Assembly: GCF_001552615.1 (NCBI RefSeq)
Contig: NZ_BCRN01000028.1
Coordinates: 1-38,339 of the forward strand
Direction: 5' to 3'
Source of the DNA: Millisia brevis NBRC 105863
GTDB taxonomy: Bacteria; Actinomycetota; Actinomycetes; Mycobacteriales; Mycobacteriaceae
Length of the DNA stretch: 38,339 nt
The notes beneath the pieces are model-generated. The model had not been told where the DNA came from. It did no database searches and saw nothing but the letters and a program-made list of their open reading frames with translations. The first letter of the stretch is position 1. Each line of letters opens with the position of its first letter. A program made the position numbers and the translations under genes. This document shows positions 26,869 through 36,525 of the stretch, piece by piece.

Positions 26869-26895
26869 TATAGCACTCAGTGCTATAGTTCGGAT
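26869..26895 (+). promoter_or_regulatory. Operator palindrome and leaderless promoter of xre gene
   Basis: TATAGCACT-C-AGTGCTATA (26869-26887) is a perfect 19-base palindrome. The -10 box TATAGT (26884-26889) overlaps its right end and stops six bases before the ATG at 26896, so the transcript probably starts at the start codon. No ribosome site is present. Autoregulation is inferred. Confidence 0.65.
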
Positions 26896-27429
26896 ATGTC
26901 GGATCGCGGGGATCTGCTGCGGCGGGTGATGCTCTCGACGGGCACCACTCAGTCCGAGCTGTCCCGGTTCAGTGGCGTTCACCAGCCGAGCATCAGCCAG
27001 TTCCTGTCCGGCAAGGTCGAGTTGAGCGATGAACAACTCGACCGGCTGCTGTCGTGTATGGGTCGACGATTGCAGGTGATTCGTCGCTCCGTGGAGCCCG
27101 ACTTGAATCGATCCGAGAAGCGGTCCTGGCTGTTGCATCGAGGACTCTCCGGCCGGCTGACCCGCGAGTCGCTGCCCGAATGGATGTCCACGGTCGGCGG
27201 AAACCTCCGACGTCTTCACGGCGGAGTGACCGGCCAGCCGCACGAGCGGAATCTTCGCCGGTGGGAGGAGCTTCTGCACGACGGCGACATTCCGGGCCTG
27301 AAGAGGGTCATGACCGGTCTCGACCGCGACTCGATCGAGATGCGTGAGGTCTCGCCCCTCGGGGGACTGATGTCGTTGGGCCCGCCCGTGGCAGAACACG
27401 GTCGTCAGAGCGCCGGCGAGGACATATAG
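26896..27429 (+). CDS. XRE-type HTH regulator, antitoxin-like, orphan
   Basis: A 177-aa protein. Residues 8-60 form a Cro/C1-type helix-turn-helix (TTQSELSRFSGVHQPSISQFLSGK). The C-terminal part reads RRWEELLHDGDIPGLKRVM, then MREVSPLGGLM, which resembles the tail of actinobacterial HTH proteins that often accompany nucleotidyltransferase-type toxin genes. No toxin gene follows; gdhA is on the other strand. So it is either an orphan antitoxin-like regulator or a stand-alone repressor. The toxin link is from memory of the family and is inference. Confidence 0.7.
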   Translation: MSDRGDLLRRVMLSTGTTQSELSRFSGVHQPSISQFLSGKVELSDEQLDRLLSCMGRRLQVIRRSVEPDLNRSEKRSWLLHRGLSGRLTRESLPEWMSTVGGNLRRLHGGVTGQPHERNLRRWEELLHDGDIPGLKRVMTGLDRDSIEMREVSPLGGLMSLGPPVAEHGRQSAGEDI

Positions 27430-27474
27430 TCCTCGCCGTCCCGCTCCCGCACGTCTTGTGCACGTGACGCGCGA

Positions 27475-29716
<2,242 letters not shown>

Positions 29717-29847
29717 TCGGCGCGGAAGCCGACGTCGAGAGGCGTCGATCACGGTCGCCGGTCGAGCCGGCGTTCCCGAAGCGCGCCGGACCCGCGGCAC
29801 TAGGATGAGCGTGGAGGACAACGGCGTCGAATGAGGAGAGACACGTT

Positions 29848-31485
29848 ATGGCACACGAGCGTGCGGGGCAGCCGGCGCAACCGCAGGACCTCGTAGATCT
29901 TCCCCATCTCGTCAGCGCGTACTACACGCTGCAGCCCGATCCGGACGATCCCGCCCAGCAGGTGGTCTTCGGTACGTCGGGGCATCGCGGATCGTCCCTC
30001 GACGGGGCGTTCAACGAGGCGCACATCATCGCGACGACGGCGGCTATCGTCGAATACCGTTCGCGCGCAGGCATCACCGGTCCGCTCTACCTCGGCCGCG
30101 ATACCCACGCGCTGTCCGAGCCCGCGGAGACGACCGCGCTGGAGGTGCTGGTCGCCGCCGATGTGGACGTGCGCATCGACGCCGCCGGTCGCTATACCCC
30201 GACCCCCGCGGTCAGCCTGGCGATCCTGACGCACAACGCGAATCCGGATCTCCCGGCCGCCGACGGCATCGTGGTGACCCCCTCGCACAATCCGCCGCGC
30301 GACGGTGGTTTCAAGTACAACCCGCCGGACGGTGGCCCCGCGGGCAGCGACATCACCTCGGTGATCGCCGCCCGAGCGAACGAGATTCTGCGTCAGGGCG
30401 TTTCGACCGTTCCGCGCGTTTCGCTGAGCCCGCAGCGGCGGGCGAGCATCGCGACATTCGACTTCCTGTCCAACTACATCGATCAGCTCCCGTCGGTCCT
30501 CGACATCGACGCGATTCGCGACGCCGGGCTGCACATCGGCGCCGATCCGCTCGGTGGTGCCTCGGTCGATTACTGGCAGGCGATCGCCGACCGGCTGAAA
30601 CTCGACCTGACCGTGGTCAACCCGTTGGTCGACGCGACCTGGCGGTTCATGACGCTCGACACCGACGGCAAGATCCGCATGGACTGTTCGTCGCCGAACG
30701 CGATGGCGTCCCTGGTGGGCAAGCGCGCCGACTACGACCTGTCGACCGGCAACGACGCCGACGCCGACCGGCACGGGATCGTCACCCCCGACGGCGGGTT
30801 GATGAACCCGAACCACTTCCTGTCGGTGGCGATCGACTACCTGTACAGCAGCCGCTCCGGCTGGCCGGCGTCCGCGAAGGTCGGCAAGACGGTGGTCAGC
30901 TCGTCGATGATCGACCGGGTGGTGGGCTCCCTGGGCCGCGAGCTCTACGAGGTGCCGGTCGGCTTCAAGTGGTTCGTCCCCGGATTGGTCTCCGGCGAAC
31001 TCGGATTCGGCGGCGAGGAGAGCGCCGGGGCGTCGTTCCTGCGCAAGGACGGCCGGGTGTGGACCACCGACAAGGACGGCATCCTGCTCGCCCTGCTGGC
31101 CTCCGAGATCCTGGCGGTCACCGGTACCAGCCCGTCGAAGCGCTACGGGGAGTTGACCGAGAAGTTCGGCAATCCCGCCTACGCCCGCAGTGACGCCCCC
31201 GCCGACCGCGAACAGAAGGCGATCCTGGGCAAGCTGAGCCCCGAGCAGGTCACCGCCACCGAGTTGGCCGGCGACCCGATCACCGCGAAGCTGACCGCTG
31301 CGCCCGGCAACGGCGCCCCGATCGGCGGCCTGAAGGTGTGCACGGCGGACTCCTGGTTCGCCGCCCGCCCGTCGGGTACCGAGGACGTGTACAAGATCTA
31401 CGCCGAATCGTTCAAGGGCCCCGAGCACCTCGCCGAGGTGCAGCAGGCGGCCCGAGAGGTGGTCGGTCGAGTCCTCGGTGGCTGA
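29848..31485 (+). CDS. pgm: Phosphoglucomutase (alpha-D-glucose phosphate specific)
   Basis: A 545-aa phosphohexomutase linking glucose-1-phosphate and glucose-6-phosphate for glycogen, trehalose and wall sugars. FGTSGHRG (41-48), the phosphoserine loop VTPSHNPP (Ser146), the metal site GNDADADRHG near 305, the sugar loop GEESAG and the phosphate loop RPSGTEDVYK are all present. ATG with GGAGAG upstream. It overlaps the MFS gene by eight bases. Confidence 0.95.
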   Translation: MAHERAGQPAQPQDLVDLPHLVSAYYTLQPDPDDPAQQVVFGTSGHRGSSLDGAFNEAHIIATTAAIVEYRSRAGITGPLYLGRDTHALSEPAETTALEVLVAADVDVRIDAAGRYTPTPAVSLAILTHNANPDLPAADGIVVTPSHNPPRDGGFKYNPPDGGPAGSDITSVIAARANEILRQGVSTVPRVSLSPQRRASIATFDFLSNYIDQLPSVLDIDAIRDAGLHIGADPLGGASVDYWQAIADRLKLDLTVVNPLVDATWRFMTLDTDGKIRMDCSSPNAMASLVGKRADYDLSTGNDADADRHGIVTPDGGLMNPNHFLSVAIDYLYSSRSGWPASAKVGKTVVSSSMIDRVVGSLGRELYEVPVGFKWFVPGLVSGELGFGGEESAGASFLRKDGRVWTTDKDGILLALLASEILAVTGTSPSKRYGELTEKFGNPAYARSDAPADREQKAILGKLSPEQVTATELAGDPITAKLTAAPGNGAPIGGLKVCTADSWFAARPSGTEDVYKIYAESFKGPEHLAEVQQAAREVVGRVLGG

Positions 31486-32740
31486 TCGGACGTCGCGGCG
31501 GCCCGCTTCGGCGGCGCCGCCGCTGCCGCGCGAGATCCTCGTTCTCATCGCGGCGGCATTCGTCATCGCACTCGGCTACGGATTGGTCGCGCCGATCCTG
31601 CCGCAGTTCGCGCTGCAGTTCGACGTCGGCGTCACCGCGGCGGCGGCGATCGTCAGCATCTTCGCCGGGGCGCGGCTGATCTTCGCCCCGGCGGCCGGGC
31701 GCGCGGTCAACCTACTGGGGGAGCGGCGCGTCTACATCGCCGGTCTGCTGATCGTCGCGCTGTTCACCGGCGCCTGCGCCCTGGCGCAGACGTACTGGCA
31801 GCTGATGACGTTCCGGGCGATCGCCGGGATCGGGTCGACGATGTTCACCGTCTCCTCGCTGAGCCTGGTGGTCGCCCGCAGCCCGGTCGCGGCGCGCGGC
31901 CGGGTGACCGGGCTCTACGCGACGAGCTTCCTGGCCGGGTCGATCAGCGGGCCGCTGCTCGGCAGCGCGCTGTCCGGGCTCGGTCTGCGGGCGCCGTTCG
32001 TGATCTACGCCGTCGCCCTGGTGATCTCGTCGCTGATCGTGGCGATCGCCCTTCGCAGCGAACCCGCACCGGGAACGGCCGCGGTCACCGATGATCCGGC
32101 GCGGCCGGAGGTCCCGGCGTGGCGACTGCCGGCGTTCCGTGCGGCGGTGGTGACCAACTTCGCCAACGGCGCGGCCCTCTTCGGGGTGCGGATGGCCCTG
32201 ATCCCGCTCTTCGCGGTCGAGGCCCTCGGCCGCGGTGCGGGGGTCTCCGGCCTGGCGCTGACCGCGTTCGCGATCGGCAATGTCCTGGTGATGATCCCGG
32301 CCGGACGGCTGTCGGATGTCCGGGGCCGCAAACCGTTCGTGATCGCGGGTCTGGTGGTCAGCGGCCTGGCCACCGCAGGACTCGGCTTCTCGCCGAACGT
32401 CACCGTCTTCCTGGTGCTGTGTGTCCTCGGAGGCGTGGGCAGCGGCCTGTTCGCCTCACCGCAGCAGGCGGCCGTCGGCGACCTGCTCGGTGGGCGTGGA
32501 CGCCGCGGCGGCGCCCTCGCCGGCTACCAGATGTCGATGGACGTCGGGACGGTGATCGGGCCGCTGCTCGCCGGGTGGCTGGTCGCCGGATTCGGCTACG
32601 GCGTCGGGTTCGCGATCACCGGGGCCATCCTGCTGCTGTCGGTCCTGCCGTGGTTGGTGGCGCCCGAGACCCTGCCGCGCCCGCCCGCGGAGGCAGAAGA
32701 CGAAGCGGTCGCCGATCCGTCGGCGCACTCCCCGGGATAG
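31478..32740 (+). CDS. MFS transporter, probable drug exporter
   Basis: A 420-aa protein with about twelve membrane helices. The loop AGRAVNLLGERRVYIAG between helices 2 and 3 and AGRLSDVRGRKPFVIAG in the second half are the usual MFS A-motifs. FRAIAGIGSTMFTVSS and TSFLAGSISGPLLGSALSG resemble the DHA1 exporter group. GTG start overlaps the pgm stop by eight bases, so it is translated from the same message. Substrate unknown. Confidence 0.85.
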   Translation: MADRTSRRPASAAPPLPREILVLIAAAFVIALGYGLVAPILPQFALQFDVGVTAAAAIVSIFAGARLIFAPAAGRAVNLLGERRVYIAGLLIVALFTGACALAQTYWQLMTFRAIAGIGSTMFTVSSLSLVVARSPVAARGRVTGLYATSFLAGSISGPLLGSALSGLGLRAPFVIYAVALVISSLIVAIALRSEPAPGTAAVTDDPARPEVPAWRLPAFRAAVVTNFANGAALFGVRMALIPLFAVEALGRGAGVSGLALTAFAIGNVLVMIPAGRLSDVRGRKPFVIAGLVVSGLATAGLGFSPNVTVFLVLCVLGGVGSGLFASPQQAAVGDLLGGRGRRGGALAGYQMSMDVGTVIGPLLAGWLVAGFGYGVGFAITGAILLLSVLPWLVAPETLPRPPAEAEDEAVADPSAHSPG

Positions 32741-32855
32741 GGCGGACCGGCCGGGACCCGGGCGCGTTGACCAGCCGTTTTGTCGATTCGGATCGGGGTA
32801 GTGTAGTTTCAACAACGCGTTCGAAGACGCCCACACGGGCGGTTTCGAAAGCTCC

Positions 32856-32928
32856 GGGGCTATGGCGCAGCTGGTAGCGCACCACACTGGCAGTGTGGGG
32901 GTCAGGGGTTCGAATCCCCTTAGCTCCA
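32856..32928 (+). tRNA. tRNA-Ala (anticodon GGC)
   Basis: A full cloverleaf: acceptor GGGGCTA with TAGCTCC (one G-U), anticodon stem CCACA/TGTGG with loop CTGGCAG (anticodon GGC at 32889-32891), and T-arm GGGGTTCGAATCCCC. The discriminator is A and CCA is not encoded. It is followed at once by integrase debris, so its 3' end is the likely attachment site. Confidence 0.97.
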
Positions 32929-32936
32929 CAGACTAG

Positions 32937-32968
32937 AAACCCGTTCCGACCTGCGTCGGAACGGGTTT
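32937..32968 (+). terminator. Terminator after tRNA-Ala
   Basis: A perfect 14-bp stem (AAACCCGTTCCGAC and its complement) with a CTGC loop, eight bases past the tRNA. Confidence 0.85.
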
Positions 32969-32985
32969 CGTCGTTGGTGGGGTCG

Positions 32986-33021
32986 TTGCCTACTCCCGCC
33001 GGATTGCCTAACTATTGCCTA
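32986..33021. repeat. Three TTGCCTA direct repeats near attachment end
   Basis: TTGCCTA occurs at 32986-32992, 33004-33010 and 33015-33021, across the integrase stop and the space to the tRNA. Such repeats beside an attachment site may be integrase arm-binding sites; this is inference. Confidence 0.4.
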
Positions 33022-34201
33022 CCGCCCAGGAGAACACGGCGGCGGCCTTGAGCCGGTCGTCGCTCCCGCGCCCGTAAACCGCCGTCTCATGCGCTCGCTG
33101 TGGCCGTGCCACGTCGGCACGACGTCGGCGGGTATGCCCGCCGCCCGCGTACGCGAGACCGACGAGTGCCGAAGGTTGCGCACGTGATCGGAGGGAGGTT
33201 AGCCGCCTTGCGCCGCTCGGTGAACAACCGCGTGTAATCGCGGACCGGGAGCTGTGACCCGTCGATCCGAGCGAGAATGAGATCGCCCCTCGGCGAGCGG
33301 CCGGCCGACGGCCATGCGCTCGCGGAGGTGCGAGGTGCGCATTGCCTTGACCATCGCGAGTTCGCGCGGCGGGATCGGCAGGTCACGCACGCTGCGCGCT
33401 TTCTTCGGGTCGTCGACGACATTGTGACCGTTGACGTCGACCCGAGCCTGACGGATACGCAGTTCGCCCGCGTCGAGGTCGAGATCCGACCAGCGCAGCC
33501 CGCCGACTTCCTCGCGACGCAGCCCGAGCAGTGCCAGTGCGAAGCACCCCGCGAGGCGTTGGTCGGCCACCGAGTCGAGAAACGCCGTCATCTGCTCGGG
33601 TGTCCAGATCTCCCCCTCGGCCACAATGACCTTCTAAGCGGGCGCATCGCGGTTGGCGGTCGGGTCGTAGTTCACCCACCGCATACGCACCGCGTGCGCC
33701 ATGACGGCCTTGACGGTGACGATCGTCCGGTGCTTGGTCGAGGCCGCGAGCGGCTGGCCGGGCTTGGGCGTGCCGTCGGCGATGGCCGTCGGCTTGGTCG
33801 TCAGGTTGAGCGACCAGTCGATATGTACCTCGGGAGTCAACTTCTGCATCGCCACCGACCCGAACGCGCGCCGGGCGTATGCCAAACTCTCGCGATCAGC
33901 GCGGATCGTGTTGTCGCGCGTGCCGTCGTCGGCGGCGCGGACCCTGAGCCGATGGTCGGCGACGTCGTCAAAGGTGCGTTCGGACCTGGCCGCCCACGTG
34001 CGCGAATCCCACTGTTTCCGTTGCTCGGTGATCCACTCGCGAGCTGCGCCCTTTGTCGTGAACGTGCGGTGGGGCCGAACCTGCTTGCCGGTTACCGGGT
34101 CGGTGCCGAGGGATCGGCCGGGCTCGTCAACGCCGGTCGCCGAGCTTGGTCAAACCGTAGTCGGATCTCGGGCGGCGTTTGCGTGTGGCGTCGGCGCTCA
34201 T
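33008..34201 (-). pseudogene. Decayed tyrosine integrase
   Basis: Pieces of one actinophage-type tyrosine recombinase lie in order over three frames. The probable start is MSADATRKRRP (34201). A frameshift follows GLTKLGDRR, then TGKQVRPHRTFTTKGAAREW (arm-binding domain) and SLAYARRAFGSVA (core-binding). An in-frame TAG stands at 33634-33636, after DAPA, and the same frame resumes with EGEIWTPEQMTAFLD. ALLGLRREEVGGLRWSDLD is the first catalytic-arginine region. A shift leads to GDLILARIDGS, another to NLRHSSVSR and WHGHSERM, and a last one to VYGRGSDDRLKA, which holds the nucleophile tyrosine. At least four frame changes and one stop make it inactive. It points to tRNA-Ala, as integrases at attachment sites do. 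Confidence 0.88.
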
Positions 34202-34566
34202 CGGTGCGTGTCCTTCTATCGAGGTTGTGGGCGTTTGGCAGGTAGTCAGCGTCGAGGAACCCCTCGGCCTTGGCCTTGGCGAGTAGTCGGTCGGCGGTCC
34301 GCGTCGACACCATGAGTTCGTCGGCGACGGGTCTGGCGAACGGGCAGGCCGAGGGAAAGCGCCCGGTCGGCGATCCGCGCGGCGGCCCATACTCGCGGGT
34401 TGGCATCTTCGGGTCGGGTGTGGGTTTCGGCCTGGTCGCTTTTGTAGGCGAATCGTCCGCCGAGTCGCGCGATCCGTTGCGCGGCGGAGTACGCGAGGCG
34501 GCGGGCCGGGATCTCACGCAACGCCGACGGGTCGACGGCTGTTCTCGCGTCGGCGATGACCGACAA
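34202..34566 (-). pseudogene. Frameshifted HTH DNA-binding protein of the element
   Basis: One frame reads DPSALREIPARRLAYSAAQ to IADRALSLGLPV. The sequel is in another frame: RPVADELMVSTRTADRLLAKA and EGFLDADYLP, a helix-turn-helix-like segment. The switch lies near 34335-34345. It probably was a small replication or excision control protein next to the integrase. The family is not certain and the end is approximate. Confidence 0.5.
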
Positions 34567-34806
34567 TTCGGTGAGCTGTGGCTCGCGGCCGGTGGTCGTA
34601 TGCGTACGACGTAGGTGCGCGGGTGTCCGTGAAGGCGGATCGCGACGCGTTCGTCGGGTGCTGGTGCTCGAAACGAGCTGTGGCGCTTGGCTTGCTGGGG
34701 GTCAGCATAGTCACCGAAGTGACGTCGCCCCGGTTTCGCCGCGCTCTGCTCATGTTGGCGACTCTAGATTGTCAACATTCGCCATGCGGGCCGCAACGCT
34801 AGAGAC
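34567..34806. other. Divergent promoter region of the element, no gene
   Basis: No convincing gene. CTCTAG near 34756 and CTAGAG near 34794 form a spaced inverted repeat in front of the excisionase-like gene and could bind its regulator. Nothing else is evident. Confidence 0.35.
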
Positions 34807-35034
34807 ATGACCGACAGCACCGCCGCCCCGACGCTTGAAGATCTGCGCGAGGGACCGCCCACCGTGAGCATCGAGCGCGCCGCCTGAATCCCCGGTGTCT
34901 CCCGCGTATACGGCTACCGGCTCGAGCAGGCGGGACATATACCGGCAATCAGCCTCGGCGCGCGACGTCTGCGAGTTCCGGCGGCGGCGCTGTACAGGCT
35001 GCTGACCGAGGGCGAAACCGCCACCTCGGCGTAA
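34807..35034 (+). pseudogene. Excisionase-like HTH gene with in-frame TGA
   Basis: The frame reads LEDLREGPPTVSIERAA, then TGA (34885-34887), then in the same frame IPGVSRVYGYRLEQAGHIP and ISLGARRLRVPAAALYRLL to TAA. This is the MerR/excisionase-like helix-turn-helix used by actinobacterial integrative elements, where a glycine or tryptophan codon would stand in place of TGA. One base change explains the stop. It is divergent from the integrase, the usual layout. Confidence 0.75.
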
Positions 35035-35132
35035 CAGACCAACTAGCGGATCGGCGGGCGATCGATGGGGCCGGGGTCTGGCTTCGGGCCGCTCGGCTCC
35101 ATAGATCCCAATTATCAAGCGAGGGTATGACT

Positions 35133-35399
35133 GTGAGTACCAATAAAAGCGGACCCGAGGTGGACAAAGGGCGGCCGCGACCAACACGAGGGCGGAGTCG
35201 TTGTCGATTCTGCCGCGCTCACGAGCGATTTGAGAGTCCATTTCCGGCCGATCCGCCTACCGCACGCGCAACGGCAGAGCGTGAGACGGCGACCGAGACA
35301 CGCCTCAAGCGTTGGGCCGGTTGCCGTTTCGCCGTCGCAGATCTGCCGACGTCGTCGCAACTGTGGGCGCGCAAGCTCGCCGACGCTGTCGAGCGATAG
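35133..35399 (+). CDS. Hypothetical small protein of the element
   Basis: An 88-aa frame with a GTG start seven bases after GAGGG. CRFCRAH could be half of a zinc site, and the middle is rich in Thr, Ala, Glu and Arg. I do not recognise a family. An ATG two codons earlier (35127) is possible. Confidence 0.35.
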   Translation: MSTNKSGPEVDKGRPRPTRGRSRCRFCRAHERFESPFPADPPTARATAERETATETRLKRWAGCRFAVADLPTSSQLWARKLADAVER

Positions 35400-35556
35400 A
35401 ACACCGTAGCACTCGGGAGCAAGCCGCCGACCCTGTTCGTCGCAGGTCGTAAGTGGTACGTGGTCCGCGCAGCTCACCACGTATGCCGAAGCCGTTGCCG
35501 CCGATCTCGCGGCGTGGCTCGGCCGGGCGGTTCGCCCCGGCTACACCCGAGGCCGC

Positions 35557-35718
35557 ATGTCCGCGTCCGAGCGCCTGGTCGAGGCAGTGCGCGGCGTCGA
35601 TCGTGAGAGATCCGCGATCGAGCGCAAGCTCGCGCGAACGATTGAAACAACCCGGCTGGCGACGCTCTTGGGCATGTCGGCCGCAGACGAGCTGCGCACG
35701 TTGGGGATCGAGGCGTGA
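35557..35718 (+). CDS. Hypothetical 53-aa protein of the element
   Basis: A short helical, charged protein (SASERLVEAVRGVDRERSAI, then TRLATLLGMSAADELRTLG). GAGG lies four bases before the ATG. Its stop overlaps the next start (GTGA), which suggests real coupled translation. The frame may extend further upstream (AEAVAADLAAWLGRAV) with no clear start. Confidence 0.45.
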   Translation: MSASERLVEAVRGVDRERSAIERKLARTIETTRLATLLGMSAADELRTLGIEA

Positions 35719-35891
35719 GCGTTGAGTACCTGCACATCTGCTCTGGCTGTGGGACATCGAAGATCCGGTATCGCGGCACCGTTGCCGGCTTCACCTGCGA
35801 TAAGAGCAGTTCGGCGCGGATCGGCCTCAACATGCCGCCGACGCGCCAGCAGCGCAAGGCCACTCACTACCTCGAGGGACATAGGCGATGA
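35715..35891 (+). CDS. Hypothetical 58-aa protein with CxxC
   Basis: A small protein opening MSVEYLHICSGCGTSKIRYRG, with one CxxC pair and a third Cys at FTCDKSSS, perhaps a metal-binding ribbon. GTG start overlaps the preceding stop (GTGA), and its stop overlaps the following ATG (ATGA). The tight linking argues that it was a working gene of the element. Confidence 0.45.
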   Translation: MSVEYLHICSGCGTSKIRYRGTVAGFTCDKSSSARIGLNMPPTRQQRKATHYLEGHRR

Positions 35892-36101
35892 CCACACAGT
35901 TGACCGAGCACAGCTCGCGGTCGCGGTCCATGAGGCGGCTGACGCGGTTGTCGGTAGGGTCTGCGGGCTCAGCGTGGAGCGGCCGTGATCCACGAGCGGT
36001 ACCGGCGTGGCAACGTCGGACGCTGTCAGTTTGGACGTGCGCCGCTTGGGAAGCCTGGCGAGGTCGACCTCGCGGGCACGGTCGCTGAGCTGCGGTTCTA
36101 G
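35888..36101 (+). pseudogene. Broken M41-like small metalloprotease
   Basis: Starts MTTQLTE; then, after an apparent CA duplication, the next frame gives QLAVAVHEAADAVVGRVCGL. A second shift continues with VIHERYRRGNVGRC and GEVDLAGTVAELRF before TAG at 36099. This matches the small HEAxH proteins of actinobacterial elements that resemble FtsH-type (M41) peptidases. Here the zinc motif reads HEAAD, so even the repaired protein would lack the second His. Confidence 0.55.
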
Positions 36102-36525
36102 CGCGGACCCCGGTTCAGTTCGTTCGTGGTGATCGACCGCCCCGGCGTTCACCGCGACGACCGCCGCTCCCCCTGGTCGCGTCAGGCGCTCCGGGAGCCC
36201 TCGACCGGACGCGTCGCCCCATCGGCACGACGTGGGAACCGGCTCGTGCATTGGTCGTTCAGTTGTACGGGTACCGCGAGATCATTGGGGTCGACGTCGA
36301 CGTCGACGCCGCGCTCAAGCTGAGCGAGTACGGCGACGAGACGGTGACGCGGCTCGGCGCGATCCGCGTGGGAACCTGGCCCGCCGCCCGGCCGATCGCG
36401 CCCCGCGGGCGGCGAGCTGTGGCGGTTGCATCAGCGCTGAGCCCAAACACGAACTGACTCCGTCGAATCACTTCGACGGGGCCTGTTTGCGTGGGCGTGT
36501 CGGGCTACTGAGCTAGCATTTGCGC
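36102..36525. other. Stretch with no clear gene, weak hairpin before ATPase
   Basis: Short frames exist, the best being 36251-36457 (VVQLYGYREIIGVD, KLSEYGDETVTRLG), which could be a remnant of a small element gene. A triple GTCGAC repeat lies at about 36291-36308. A hairpin CCGTCGAA-TCAC-TTCGACGG at 36460-36479 may be a terminator insulating the ATPase gene. TAGCAT at 36514-36519 is a possible -10 box ending six bases before the ATG at 36526. Confidence 0.4.

Noticed and set aside
29800-31566. 588-codon minus-strand frame opposite pgm
   Set aside because: Shadow of a phosphoglucomutase whose active-site motifs are all present on the plus strand.
36291-36308. GTCGAC triple repeat as a functional element
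   Set aside because: GTCGAC words are very common in this high-GC genome and encode Val-Asp repeats; three in a row carry little weight.
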